Source: Rheum nobile (taxonomy: Eukaryota > Streptophyta > Magnoliopsida > Caryophyllales > Polygonaceae). From it: 64,000 nucleotides of DNA. The first letter of the stretch is position 1, and each line of letters begins with the position of its first letter. The stretch lies in NCBI GenBank assembly GCA_027886185.1, contig WOAB01000041.1, positions 3,224,001-3,288,000 on the forward strand, in the 5' to 3' direction. The translations under genes were made by a program, and so were the position numbers. Of this stretch, positions 18,801 through 32,199 are shown piece by piece. The notes below the pieces were generated by a model. That model was not told where the DNA came from. It made no database searches and saw only the letters and a list, made by a program, of their open reading frames with translations.

Positions 18801-21800
18801 TCCTTGATTCACAAAATAAGCAAGTCTTTATCCGCAAACTCTATGCATAAACGAAAATGTCGAGACGATTGAATTTCCGCTTAGTGTAATTACACATTCC
18901 AAACACCCGGGAATCATGGTGTCCTAAGGATTGAACAAATCAACCTCTTTGGGTGCATGAAGATAACACACACAAGAGTTACTTTATATCTCTAAAGTTG
19001 TACTTGACTCTATTAAGGGCCTTGAGTCCATATCTATTCATGAACGTATGTGAAGCCAACCCAAAGCTTCATGAAGCGACCAAACTTCACATTCATATAG
19101 GTAGATCCTTTAAGGGAACATTGCCCCAATCGTGCACCTACAATTTGCACTTTTTCAAAGGAACTATTAAGAAGACTTTATCTTCAACCTCTCAACTTGT
19201 AGGAACTGAGCACACATTTGGGGATATTTCATTTGTGCTCTCAGTTTCTAGGTGTGGGATTTCCACATTGAATTTTGTCCCTGACGTTAATCAGGAAGGA
19301 ATTGGGTATCCCACCACTAGAAAGCTATATGGGTCTTAAATCCCATCCCCTTTCAGCCAACCTCTTCATCAAGTGGTTAGCCAAAGTTGTTTTGACTAAA
19401 TTAACACAACTGAAATCACACTATATGTCATGAGCTCATGAATTGTGCCATACCTCACATCCAAGGACGTGACCTCTTATAGCACACATGATAGTTCCCC
19501 TCTGGCCAGAGATTTTACGCTCACATAGACAAAATCAGTTTCTATCTCAATGAAATTAGGTAGATTTAGTTCCCTAGTCGTTTGCCATTGAACTTGGCTA
19601 CAACTAATACTACCAATCTCATCTCCGTTGTCGAACTCAAAATGTTAGATTGTTCCTCCGAAGTCCATGAAATGACACTTCCGTTATGTGGAACTGTTCA
19701 AGTCTAGTTTCCTTAAGGGAACTGACAAAGGTTTTAAGGACAAAGTTCGCTTCAAGGGAACTAGCGTCCATCCATCTTTAGAAGATTAATACTATAAGTT
19801 TAATATCATCTAACATCCAAATATTCCTTCATATCCAGAAACAATTTCGACATTAATAAGACCATAAACCATGGTCCGCTCAAAGTACTTTACTATCTAT
19901 CGAATCACCCCAAACAAGGCGTTCAATACAGCTATGACCATGAAACATGGTCTTTTCCAAGTACTTAGGTACTCGTTGAACCACCATATCAAAATGTGTA
20001 TTCAACGTTGCATCTTACAATGTACATTTTTTTGTACACCCAGAGTTCCCTAAACTCGTAAGTACTTGATCCAAGATACCATCATGCCCACACTTGGCGC
20101 AATCTATAAGCTCTAGTCCATGAGAGAGGAAACAAGAAACTAAGGAACTCATTTCCCTACAAGGAATATGTTTCCCTCAAGGAACACTTCCCTTCATTCT
20201 TGTTTTGATCCTAATTCTAAGGATCACATTAACCTCCCCCATAAGCTGCATAGGGAATCCTAATGTCATGAATCCATAACATGAATCCTAATGTCATGAA
20301 TCCATAACATGATCCACTAGTTTTATACTATTCATTATTGAATCAGCTAGACAAACAACATCAAACTTGATGCCATCATATTAGTGCTTTATTTGTCTCA
20401 TCAACAAAATTGCTATGGGCCTTATTTCCCTTAAGGAAATATAAGTATCACATAAATGTTGATCTGGTGGGAACTACGCTCAAATGCATAGTCCATACCC
20501 ATGGGATAATCCATCTCATTCACCATCGACCTTTTTAAAAGGCAATAATAGTGTCTTATTGTATTCACATAAGGTCCTATAGTCATACTCTCAAACTTGA
20601 GTAGATTTTCATCCTTAGTTCCCTAGCCAAGAAAACTGAACGATTTTTCCCCTTCTTGCTTTCGTATTTAATACGAAGCACGAGTGACATTATTCCTTGA
20701 AGAATCAATTCCATATCCCGTTCCCTAACAATTAGGAAACATATCTTTTGGTCCAAGTGTAAGGAACTAATGTACTATGAAAAATTACATCTCTTCAAGC
20801 ACCATTCTCAAGTCATTCAACTCAATAATATTGGTCTGAAAATTCTTGGAATGCATAACACACCCAATGATGCAATCCACACCTATCCCGCCCAAGGTCT
20901 ACCTCTTAGGCATGGGTAGTCCTTTGACCGCCCTAGATCCAAACTCAATTAAACCAAGTTTAATATTTAAACCAAAATTCATATGGGACAATCTTGTTCT
21001 TTATGAAGAACCCTGTTTGATAATAGGAAAGGACTTAGTTCACTTCAGGGACTAACCGCTTCCCTTCTAGGAATATGATTCCCTACAACTAACAGTTGCT
21101 TCGCTTCAAGGAATATGTTTCCCTACATGGAACTCATCTTCCTCCTCGGGACATATTTCCCATAAAATGTCACTTATACCAAGTACAGAACATGGATTTC
21201 ACCATAATTTCAAGGACTTTATTTTCTTTCACACACCATTATGTTGTTCAAGTGTGAAAAGCACGTACCACGTGTACATTTCCCATCATTGTCGATATAC
21301 AACATTGGTTATAAAACCTCAATCATGTCTAGCTCTTCATGATTAACATGTCACAAAATTTTAGATATCATCAAATAAATTAAATACAAAGCACGAATAA
21401 AAAGAAGCAAGACCAATCTACATACGAAGTATAGTAGGGTCTAAACCGACTAATCTGTATAGATACAATAGAGTCAAATGGCCAATCTATGAAAATAGTA
21501 GGGCCTGAACCAGTAGACCTAATAAGTAATCTATCAAAGGAACAATAGACTTTAATTAGGTAATATGATATCTAGTAGACATTACCCAAGTAATTTGTAC
21601 TAAAATACAATAGACTTGAAGTAAGTAATCTAGATTTAACCATGAGTAATCTATACACGAGGCATAGTAGACTCACAAGAGCAGTTCCCTTCAAAACTTA
21701 TTCCCTGGTAAGGAACTTAGCCCTAAATGGAATCAGTTCCTTCCAAGGAGCTTTCCTCATTCTCCAGCATGAAAATGCTTTGGAAATCATTCATACAACA

Positions 21801-22984
21801 TTCATCCCAGAATTTGTATTATTAATGAAATCCAACCCTAGTGAAGTTTATCATCTAGGTCTCAATATCTAAACGCTTTGATTAAGTCTCTTCGGACTCT
21901 TGCTCTCTCAACCTTGGAATCCTCATGATCAATCCATGATAACAGCTTTTATCATAAATCATATGGTTATATATATACCATAAATTATCATTTGTATAAA
22001 CATATTTATGTAGTACAACACCCCTTAATGAAAACAAGTTCCCAATAAGGGAACTCTTAAAGGACAAGTTTTAGCAACAAAGCAATACTTTAGACTATTG
22101 ATTATACAACCATAAACATATGATCAGTATTATGTATCAAACAATACTTCAAAGAAAAGGATCCTTTCAATACATAGTTCCCTCAATGAAATTATCGTTT
22201 CCCACCAAGGACTAGATCCGTACAAAGGAACTCCCTACAAGGTCCGAATTTCTTTATAAGAAAATCTTCCACCATCCTCAAATCTAGGATAATTAAGATA
22301 TCATATGCCATAAGTTTATTTTATATAGCCAAAGGTTACAAGACCTTTCATTCACCCAAATAAATGGTGAATACATGATCATGTTTTAGTTCCCATGATC
22401 ACAGATTCATTAACATTATGTAAATGTCCTTTTGCTTGAACCACATGACTCTAATGGAGTCACTATTGCATCCAGATGCAATTACCAAAGTCTCATCATC
22501 GTCCAATTAGGGAGACGTCGCCACGTTGGACACAATTCCCTATCAATGGACAATCATCCAAATAATCCCCTTATCAATTTGGCCTTATATGATCATACAA
22601 TATACTCTTATATATAATGTATCGAAATACAGGTTTACATCTATCATTTCCCATTAAATAATTATGAGAAATCATGGAAATGTTTACATAACAAATCCAT
22701 TGATATAAGTTCCTTATCCCATGATCAAATGATCATGCATGGTTTACATCTAACCATCATCATATTATACATACCATTATATGAATAATATCAAAGCCAA
22801 AACATTATTTCAATTTTCCCAATAAAACTTGGGACAAATAATATCAAAGTTCCTTCGGATCAAGGGTTCTAATTTCCCTTCGATGGTAAGGTAACCAACT
22901 TCTTTTGATCTCCTCGAACATCCACTTGGTTGTCTTCTCATGTGCAAATGCCATATGATTTGATCTCTAAATATTGATTTCGAA
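18801..22984 (-). other. Interior of element I, no gene
   Basis: This 4.2-kb stretch has only short frames. It repeats motifs such as AAGGGAACT/AGTTCCCTT and, around 21400-21660, AGTAATCTA and AATAGACTT. The usual TGGTATCAGAGC primer site is absent next to the right LTR; the adjacent minus-strand sequence is TTCGAAATCAATATT. Confidence 0.7.
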
Positions 22985-23909
22985 TGTAGGAGTTGGGACT
23001 CCGTCTGGGTCAGTTCCTCTGAAATGATGAATCTTCAGATGGAGGGAACTGTTCTCTGGAGGCGCTGAGTTCCTCTTGTGGATGTTGATGTAGATGACAG
23101 CACATCGATAGATCAATCATATGCAACAAGATCTTGATATCGGTTTGAATCGTGGTGAACCACTTTCCGAAATCAATATTTCACCCCTTACATAGCCTTA
23201 GGGAATCCACGAAATTTGAATTGAGATAAGACAAACCAATCAGTTCCAATCAAGGCTCATGAAAGGAACTGAACTTTACAGTTTATGTAATAATGGATTT
23301 GAGACTTTCAGCAAGTTCTGTAGAATCACAGGTTACTTGTGTAACACCAACACTAAATCCGGAAATCCTTTATATAGGCATTAGGGAGAACTTCCAGAAT
23401 CAGTTACGGAAGTTAAGGGAAGTTACAGCGGCAGTTGAAAATGGTTACCAACTGATTTCAGCGGTTATCAACCATTCCCAACCGACCCACAATAGTTACC
23501 AACGGTTACTAACAGTTACAAAGTAATTATGACGGTTATAGCGGTTACAAAGTTGGCTTTACCAACAGTTACAAGCACATTAAACACGTGCCAAGAAAAT
23601 CAACCAGCCATACACATGTGTCTAGTCCTTTAGAAGGGAAATAACGCTCAGTTCCCTTCACAAGAAGTGAACAAACATCTAGTTCCATTTCCTGAAACTA
23701 TTTCCAGGGAACTAGAGCTTTTCACAAGCTGTTTCAAAGGAACTTGACCCTTACATGTAACATATACTTTGTTTCCCTCTAGAACTCAAGTCGTTTACAC
23801 AAGTGTGTACTCCACACACCCGAGCTCGTGTTATAACGAAATGAGTTCCCTTAGTGTCGCATGAATCCCGATCACACTAAATGGCAATGATTTCACTAAA
23901 ATCACCAAC
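22985..23909 (-). repeat. 5' LTR of element I
   Basis: Matches 17853-18778 nearly base for base. Its last base (A) is missing at the junction with the CATAT duplication. Confidence 0.9.
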
Positions 23910-23914
23910 CATAT

Positions 23915-24342
23915 TAAGCAAGCCAACCCGACCGACACCCCCAAAGCTAGAGAAGCATCCAAATTCTCAATTTCTTGAAGCTTTAGAGTTGAAACAAAAA
24001 CCCTATTGAATCTTTCTATTTCAGTTAGTGTTTAATTTTTAAAACAAAACCCTAATCTTGATGAAAGCAAAATAAAAACTAAATTTGCTCTTTCCTCGAG
24101 TAAATCCTAGGATAAAATTAACACACCTTGAGACCGACTTCTTCCTCCAATTTAGAGCAAGTAACAACGGTCGTTCTTCACCAGTGAGTTGGTTGGGAGG
24201 ACATCTGCTATTAAACTAATGGTGGATAATGTTTAACTGTGGGTTAACATATTTAAGGAGATGGGTGGTTCCTTGCAAGTGTTTTTAAATTAAGGATGAT
24301 TTGCTGCAAGTATATTTTTTTACGGTTTTTCTAATCTATGTA
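23915..24342. other. Intergenic DNA, nothing recognised
   Basis: No frame or repeat can be supported. Possibly old host sequence next to the gene remnant at 24777. Confidence 0.4.
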
Positions 24343-24487
24343 CTAAGGGCATAGGTTAAGACTTCTTTTTTAAGAATATATTTCCTAAAGAGAAATGCTT
24401 AAATCCTTTTAAGAAAATAATAAAATTCCTAAATAATATAATATAACAAAATCTTTCCATAAGAATGTGCTTAACCTATGTCCTTAG
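24343..24487. mobile_element. Small MITE-like inverted repeat (145 bp)
   Basis: The left end CTAAGGGCATAGGTTAAG is mirrored by CTTAACCTATGTCCTTAG at the right, with an AT-rich middle. The first part of the end motif (TTAGGGCATAGGT) recurs directly after the right end, hinting at a second partial copy. No target duplication could be fixed. Confidence 0.5.
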
Positions 24488-24776
24488 GGCATAGGTGAGA
24501 AAAATAGTATTTTTAAGGTTTGTTTTCTCCAAATAAAGGTGGATAAAGGATAGTTTAATTCTTTTTCCTAATTTATTTTTTCCATACCAAAATTAGTGTA
24601 ATTACAAGCAATGTACAATAACAAAAGAAAAACCTTAACAGTAACACGATTTATAACTAGAGGCAAATTTGGGTGATAATTTCTAAAGTAAACAAAATAA
24701 GATAGCATTACGATCCAAATTCAGAATACAAAGCATAATAAAAAATATACATAATCATAACCTTGGAGAAGTTGAA

Positions 24777-24857
24777 CTAAACATAAAACCAAGTAGCAGG
24801 GATTAGCAAGTTGCCAATATCTTCAGCCTTCTCAAACACAAAAGCTCTTTGGTCATC
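24777..24857 (-). pseudogene. Possible 3' end of a host coding exon, left of E
   Basis: On the minus strand a frame crosses from the far side of element E and ends here with DDQRAFVFEKAEDIGN and, nine residues later, TAG at 24777-24779, followed by an AT-rich, 3'-UTR-like stretch. The amino-acid composition looks like a real protein C-terminus. I do not recognise the family. The matching upstream part is at 51692-51757, and E separates the two. Confidence 0.35.
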
Positions 24858-24862
24858 CAAAT

Positions 24863-25707
24863 TGTTAGGATGTGAACTTTCAGGAACTCTAGTTCCCTTG
24901 AAAGTTTTCTCCTTCAGTTTTCTTAGTTTAGACGATGACAAACACTTTGCTATTAATATTTCCATATGTGTAGCTGAATAGGGAACTCAGGCTCAGGAAA
25001 TGAAGAACATAGACCAAGACGCCAGAATTGGAAACTGACACATGAACTAAGGAATAACGAAGCCGTGCTAACTGGAAAGAGATATCATGAGCGACGGCTG
25101 GCAGTTTAGGGTGGATCTTTATCTTAGAGAGAGAAGATAAAGATATCATGTTTCCATATATTTTAGGAGATTATTTGTATATCTTATATGGAAACGAAAG
25201 TGTGTAAAATCGGGAAGGATAATATTTGGTAACAAATATTATCTTTTCAGATTACTTTTGGTTATTTTATTCATGCACACCAACCAACTGTAGATCTTGA
25301 TTCTATACGGTTGAGATGTATAAATAAAGTAATCAAACTCTCTCATTTCATAAGTTTTCACACATTGCCGAAGGTGAAGAAAACCGTGCTTGTTCTTGTG
25401 AGAAGAAATGTGTAAGTCTCTTGCTTTTTATGCTTGATTAGGTCAAACTAGGTAGAGAGTCTTAAGTGTGTCTTAAGTCTTTAACCTGTGTGTTCTATTC
25501 TAGTTGATTGTAATCGAAGCTTGAATAAAAGAAGTAGACTTTGAAATCCTCTTGAAAGAGAGGTAGTGGGTTTTATCCTGGATAACTAGTTGGTTATCAA
25601 AGGTTTCCACTCTAAGGAACTTGACTTAAATCTGTTTTGTTACTTATTCCGCTGCTAAGAAATTGAAATCTCAATTCTCTTTGATTGCTAACACGTACGA
25701 TCCTACA
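24863..25707 (+). repeat. 5' LTR of element E (845 bp)
   Basis: TGTTAGGATG to GATCCTACA. A TATA box (TATAAATA) lies at 25319-25326. The first 100 bp or so resemble the LTR start of A and C (TGTTAGGAAACGG on their sense strand), but the rest differs. Confidence 0.93.
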
Positions 25708-25709
25708 AT

Positions 25710-25721
25710 TGGTATCATAGC
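25710..25721 (+). other. Primer binding site of element E (one change)
   Basis: TGGTATCATAGC differs from the standard TGGTATCAGAGC at one base. It is two bases inside the LTR. Confidence 0.85.
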
Positions 25722-25758
25722 AGGCGCTCTAGATTTGTGTTAGTTTACAGATTTCAGG

Positions 25759-27409
25759 ATGTCTAGTGCAAGTGAATTCGATTTGGGGATCTCAATCAAC
25801 AAGCCCCACATTCGGAAGAAGGGAGAAGAAGAATGGTGGGAGAAATGCATGACAAACCACATTCAAAACCATTGATTATCAGTGTTGGCGCGTGATTGAA
25901 AATGGTGATGGCGTTGTTCCTAAGGATCTGGTTGAAGCATATTGGAAGCATGCGTATTACACCGTCAAAGAAAAAGAATGCTAAGGCTCGTCAACTCATT
26001 CTCAATGGGTTGACAAGAGAAGACATGGACAACGTGATAGGAATTGAAACTGCCAAAGGCATCTGGACAGCTCTCAAGGAGATGCATGAAGGAAGTGAAG
26101 AACTCAAAAAGAGCAGAAAGTTCGTTCTAGAGGGAGAGTACCACACATTCGAAATGCTTGAAACAGAAAACATCTCTTAGTATCACTCGCGCTTCACCAG
26201 ACTTGTCACCAAACTCATCAACGCTGATGTTGAGCTTGACGAATGGTCTAAATCTCTAGTCATCATCAACGGACTCAACTCGAAGTTCACCCTCATCAAG
26301 AGAGTCTTAAAGACTACCCCAATTCAAAGCCTTCCCTTAACTCAGATCATAGGGAAACTTGAAGTTGAAGAAAGGAAGGCTCTCAAGATGAGTTCTGCCA
26401 AGAAAATGGAGAAGGGAATTACTCTAAAAATCTCCAAGGCCTTCTCAAGACTCGAAATAGAGGAAGAAAATTCGGATCTTGAAGAAGAAAAAGACGAGAT
26501 GACTGCTCTTGTCACTACGCACATCAAGAAGCACTTCATCAAGGGAAAATACAAGAGATCCTTTCAGAAGAGAGATCTCTCAGAGTATGCTTGTTATCAA
26601 TGCAAGGAAAGGGAACATCTTGCTAAGAATTGTCCACATAACTCAAATGAAGATGACAAGCCTATGAAGAAGAAAGCTATTTTCGCTATTTTTAGAGACG
26701 ACTCAGAAGACTCAGATGGAGAACTGAATCTGAATGAAATCTCTGGAGGAAAGTGCTTAATGGCTAAAGAGGATTCAACCGAATCGGATGACTCTGAGGT
26801 ATCCTCTTCTGACTTTACTAAATCTCTTCTTGAGTGTAATAAGAAACAATTAATCAAGATCATTAAGAAACTTGGAAAGGAAAATAGTTCCCTTTAGGAA
26901 AGACTAGAAGAATGTGAAGATGAAATCTCATGTTTATCTACTGAAAATTCTGTTTGGAGCAAGAAACTTGATAAAACTGAAAAATTGCTTGCTAGTTCCT
27001 CTAGGAAATGTGACTCGTGTATTACTAGAGAAAAGGAACCCATGCATGTTGATATTTCTGTTGCTGATCCTACCGACTCTGAAAAGAATACCTCTACCAT
27101 GCTTCTTGAAATAATGAACAAACTTGATAATCTTACTGACTCTATCAATGAGAAAATTGTGAATCAAACTGTGTTTGTTAAGCAAAGATATGGTATTGGT
27201 TATCCTGGTAAGGAAGATTCTGAGGACATATGCTCTACCGAGAATGAGAAACTAAGAAGGGAACTGATTGAGAAAAATAAAACTCTCAATTGTGCTCTTC
27301 AAACCTCTCGTGATAAAAACCAGTTCTTGGAAGAAAAGGTAAAGGTGCTAGAACAGAAGCCTAAAGGTAAGCAACCCTGGTTTGACGGACATAATGCTCA
27401 TAAGATGTA
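25759..27409 (+). pseudogene. gag of element E, N-terminal part, broken
   Basis: The capsid-like start (MSSASEFDLGISINKPH) follows the primer site. A frameshift near 25870 and stops at about 26178-26180 and 26895-26897 break the frame. Visible parts are the capsid core (KNAKARQLILNGLTREDMDN), an acidic segment (EEENSDLEEEKDEM), a degraded first zinc knuckle (CYQCKEREHLAKNC, Gly before His lost) and a long coiled-coil region. The frame is cut by element F at 27410 inside the sequence NAHKMYV and resumes at 33127. Confidence 0.9.
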
Positions 27410-28317
27410 TGTTGGATCGTTAGAGTTACGTCTGAGGGAACAAAGGCTTTGTTCCCACAGAAGGCACAGCGGAACAATATAGCAGGAAAGATAACGAACG
27501 AACTCACGATATATAGTGGAAACCCTGATTGGCAAAACTAGCTTCTCAAGGAAAAACCACTACCTTCAAGCTTCCGCTTGAGAGGATTTTGAAGCGTCTA
27601 CTTGTCTTATTGATTTCTTGTTCGATTACACTTGTATCCTGGACTTCAACCTCTAGACTTCCCACCTAGATTTAAAACCTCTTCTACAACGATGAATCGA
27701 ACATAACCCTCAAAGACTCACAAACACTTCACTCTCTTTTTCTTTTCTTTTCGTTTGATGCCCCGAGTTCGTACATAGAAATGAATCCCACACTCCTATA
27801 AATACAACTCGTCTAAACCCTAATCGTAACAAGATAAGATTTCTCCAAATAAGGTAACAAGAAGATATGATTTGATTGAAGAAATAATATCCCAACCGTC
27901 TATATTAATTAAAGAAAAGATTCCTTAAATTAATATAACCGGATAAGATATAATCCCTTCTCTCCAATTATCTTATCTTAGGAAAGATTTCCTAAGATAA
28001 AACAATCGGGCTTCTCTCTCTCCATATCTTCTCGATCGGCTTTAATCCTTGCAGCCGAAGTCTTTCATCCTTTACCGCGTGTGCTTCTTGATTTGTTTCC
28101 ATAATTCAGCACGCTGGATTTCTTCCTTCCATTCACAACTTTGATCTTGTTCGTCACTGTTGTTCCTTGAGAGGTAATAAAGCACATGAACAGAGCTTTG
28201 TTCCCTCTGCGATCCTTTGATGTAATGGTTCCCTGAGATAACTGTCTTTGTTCCTGAAACACTTAGTACCCAAATTTGTTGAATGTTTGTTACCATCAAA
28301 ACCTAAGGAATTCAACA
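27410..28317 (-). repeat. 3' LTR of element F
   Basis: TGTTGGATCG to AATTCAACA on the plus strand; the same length as the partner at 32214-33121. Confidence 0.93.
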
Positions 28318-28334
28318 AATTCCCCCTTTTTGAT
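28318..28334 (-). other. Polypurine tract of element F
   Basis: The minus strand reads CAAAAAGGGGGAATT directly before the 3' LTR. More CCCCCTTTT-like tracts (28435-28510, 28560) are found further in. Confidence 0.85.
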
Positions 28335-30135
28335 GGTGACAAACACCCTTGACAATAAAGCATACACGTACGAGATAAAGACAGTTATGGAGAGAAAGTC
28401 TTCCCACTAAGGCAGTATTAGTTCCCCCTCAACTCAGCAACATATGAAACCATGTTCTATTCCCCCTTAACCAAAGCTACCTGTCATTTTCCCCCTTTTG
28501 GTCATCAAAAACATAGGTAAGGAGATAGAGAGAAAACGACCACATCAAGATGAGCAACACCCCCTTTTGCATTAGATTGAAACGCACAAACATAGACTGC
28601 ATGTAAAGACAAATACAAAATAAGCAAAGATAACACATATGATCAACATGCTAGTCAATGGAAACACGTGAGCCAGAGACAAGGAAAATCAAGCAGTAAT
28701 GGATAAATGTGCTAGGGAACAAAAGAGGGATTGGTTAGCCAGAGAACGACGAATCAAGTACCACTGGTGCCTGTAGAGGGATCCGGAGTATGAGTAGCCG
28801 TTATAGCACGCACATCCTCCATAAGTCGCCTTTGTTGTTCTGCCAATCAACGATATTGCGCGAGATAAACTCTTCACGGCCCTTCGCAGATCTGTTCCCC
28901 TTCAGACCCAACCAGCACATTTTTGCAACACAAACTGCTTCTCGTGTAGCTTACTAGCATCCAACCGCCGGTAGAAGAAAGATTTATGTGTCCCCTCTTT
29001 GTGTTCCCTGTGGTATTCCAGTTTTTTTTTTTTGAAACAGCACACGGGAGTAACATGACAACTTTGCAGAGAACGTCATAGATAGGAGGGGAGAAAACAC
29101 AAGAATCCTTTTTCATATCTTTTCAAGTATTAAGGATAATGATCCCAATCTTCTTCTTTCCTTCTTTTACCAAAGATCACAGCCAAGAAGATATTTTCCA
29201 AAAATAAATCTTGTAAAATATTCTGTCCAAATCCATCAAAGCCCACAAAATCTCAAGCGCAACAACGATCACGCAACCACCACATCACCTTTTATGAACG
29301 AACACTTCTCAAGCAGTTGCAAGCCATCATTACACATCATACCTGTCAAATCCCAGCCACAGACCACAGAGGCGACAATTCGTATTCTCGACTTTCCGAA
29401 AAAGTAAAGGAGTGTGATGCGGGGGTAATGTTACCAGAGAGGGTACAAAGAACATCACATATAAATATATACGAGAATTTTTAATAATGTTTAATCATGA
29501 ATGAGAGGCTCCCAGATGTGGATGACAAGAGAGGCTCATAGGAAGCATCAAGCATGATGGCTAGGATAGGCTGTAGAGTCAACAATCATTTGGGCTTATA
29601 ATGAGGGATCAATGCATCAAGTTGACTCTTTTAGGCCGAAAGAAAGCTGAATCATGTATTAACAAGATAGCATAGAGAATCATGCATGCAATTTTGCACA
29701 TTAGTGAAGTATTAGCATGAGTCTAAGCAAGGCGTTCAACAAATGATCAAGAGAATGAATACAGATCAAGACATGATGATTAACCTTTCACACTTTACCA
29801 TGTAATTTAGCCAATCATCGAGGAAACACAACAAATAGACATGTGGTTAGGGGAACAAACCAGGCTTCATATGGAACTGAATATAGAGTTCCTCAACAGG
29901 TGTCCTAATGAGAAAATTGGCGTTTGATTCTTTTGTTCCATGAATTTCCTTGTATGCCAATCTTTCTCCACACAGTGATGTCTTTTCTAGATGTACATGG
30001 TACCTGAGTATACAAACACGAAACACTTCAGTCATTAAGTCCTTATCCACATATCCATTTCTTTCACCTTTGTCACCAGGCCTTTGAGTCTCAAACATTC
30101 CTGCAGAAGTGAGGTGAGACTCGCTTTGTTCCCTG
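28335..30135 (-). other. Non-coding 3' region of element F
   Basis: This is the place of pol and the Sirevirus 3' spacer, but nothing like pol is present. A short frame on the minus strand (30098-29847, MFETQRPGDKGERNGYVDKD) could be a scrap of an env-like ORF, but the evidence is weak. The rest is unassigned. Confidence 0.5.
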
Positions 30136-32157
30136 TCAGGTAACTGAACTTAATACGAGTGAAATACCGGGAACTTTCCTCACTTTATCCTGCACAGAAA
30201 GAGTTAGTTCTTTGCGAACCCAGACAAACTTATGCTTTCTGGGCGTAGGAGCAACATATCTGATCTTTGGAGGTTCAACATTCATTTGCTCCCTTGTAGT
30301 ACGAGCAATCTCCTCATTGTGTTGCTTCAGAAGGCACTCTTGTTTGTAGTGACCAGAATGCCCGCAATACCAACAGACCCTGTGGCACTTTAGGTCGACA
30401 TACTTGCTTTTGCCAGGCCAAATTGTTTTGTTAGCAATCCTAGAATGAAAATCAATGTTATTGGACTTACTGCTTTGGGATTGCTTCAACCAGATTTTAT
30501 GAGCCTTCTGTCCATGGTACCAAGCCTTGCTCTCGTCGATCGGTTCTGAGCTGTCTTTGCCTTTGTTCCCTTTAGAGGAACTCTCCCCCTTTTCTTGCAC
30601 TGGCTCTTTTCCTTTGACTTTAGAGCCTTTTGACTTGGTTCCATCAACAGGAAGCTTGGGTTGATAGCCAATACCAAAGCGAGGTACCTCCTTCTTTTCA
30701 GGCTTCTTTTCATTCTTGGCTGCAACAAAGACAATACATTTTGTCTTGTCCTTCTGTTCCTCACTGAGTTTGGTTAGATCACTAAAAAGTTTTGCATTTC
30801 CTAGTTTTAGCATTAATGACTCAGCCTCAAGTGAGGAGACATAGGACTCTAGAGAAATAATCTTCTCAGTGAGTTTAGGACACTCAGTGCACGGGCTTGG
30901 AGAAGAGGATGAGCCTTTCTCAAGTTTGACCACTTTTTCTGCCCATCCTTTGTTTTCTTCGATCAAACTTGAGATCGATTCATCCCTATCTTTAATTTGT
31001 TCACTGAAAAGACTATTCTCATGAACAAGCTTCTTAATGAAGGAAACTAAGCTTTCTTTTGACTTCCTTTTCAAGCTAGAGATGAGTTCAGATTCACTTA
31101 CCTCAGTTCCCTGCATACCGCCTTTTGATTTGTCATGGTCTTCTATGGCCATCAAGCAGACATATCTTGAATGAGAAGATTCTTCATCCACTGAGTCAGT
31201 ATCACCCCTTGTTGCGACCATTGCTTGCTTCCCTTCATGAACCTGAGGGTGACCAGCCTTTTTCTTGAAGCAGTTATTGGCAAAATGTCCCTTGTGTTGC
31301 CAGTGGTAACAAACGACATCCTTTATGTCTCTGTTCCCTTCAGAGGAACTCTGTGTGCCCTTGTTTTGAGACCATATTTTCTTCATAGCTCTAGTGATGA
31401 GAGTCACATCTTCATCACCGTCCTCATCTTCGTCTTCAACTTGAGATAGGTCAAAGGCACGTTCAACCTTCAAGGCAATGCTTTGAGCCTTCTCTTCTCC
31501 CTTTTTGTTTATCTTGTGGTTGTATACAGATGCGTTACTTTCAAGCTTGGCAACAACCTCTTCCATGGTGAGAGACTTGACGTCAGTTTGGGAGTACAGA
31601 GCGAGAGCAATTGCGTCCCACTGAGAGTTGAGGCCTTGCATAAAGTGATGAGTGAGCTTCTAGTCTGGCATCTCTTCATCAAGGAACTCCAATTGACCTA
31701 CGATCCCTTGGAACCTGGAGTAGAACTCTTGAATGTGCTCATCCTCTCCTTGAGAAATTTGATTGTACTCCTTCATCAAGGAAAGAATTCTGTTTTTCTT
31801 GACATCTTCATTTCCATGATGGAGACGTCTTAGAGCTTCCCAAATCTCCTTGGCGGTTTTGTAGCCGATGATTTTCTTGAGATCCGTGGGGAGAAGGGCC
31901 ATGTGAAGGATCTTCTTGGCTCTGCAATTCTTCTCCAGCTTCTTCCAGTCTCCATCGGTGTAGTCGATCTTTGGCTTAGGCTTTGTAGCGTCCTTTTCAT
32001 TTGGGATAGCCATGGGGCCAACCTCGATGATTCTCCATATCTGTCCATCGAGGAAACAAATATGAGATTCGATTTGCTCAACCCACCAGTCATATTCACC
32101 TCCCTTCAGGATTGGTGGCTTCAAGAATGAATCACCAATAGCGTTGCTTGACGACAT
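30136..32157 (-). pseudogene. gag of element F, one amber stop
   Basis: Starts at ATG 32157 (MSSSNAIGDSFLKPPILKGG), 43 bp after the primer site. Residues 1-165 are the capsid region (DWWVEQIESHI; TAKEIWEALRRLHHGNEDVK). A single TAG at 31660-31662 interrupts it, after which the frame continues for about 500 residues with an acidic stretch, a zinc knuckle that has lost its second Cys (CYHWQHKGHFANNC), coiled coils and an intact knuckle (CWYCGHSGHYKQEC). It ends within the sequence VQDKVRK that marks the gag-protease junction in D and E. The protein could package this element's RNA if the stop is read through or absent in sister copies. Confidence 0.9.
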
Positions 32158-32199
32158 CTTTCCTGCAAAGTCTAAAACGAAAACAATCTAGAGCACCAG

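Larger units (their letters stand above)
17853..23909 (-). mobile_element. Coding-free LTR retroelement I (LARD type)
   Basis: Two LTRs of 926 and 925 bp enclose a 4.2-kb interior. The 5-bp duplication CATAT lies at 17848-17852 and 23910-23914. A purine tract (minus strand AAAATGGGGGAGGAT) beside the left LTR and TATA boxes facing left in the LTRs put the sense strand on minus. The interior has no gag, protease, integrase, RT or RNase H similarity and no frame over about 130 codons. It must rely on another element. The two LTRs differ at only a handful of visible positions, so the insertion is recent compared with E. Confidence 0.85.
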
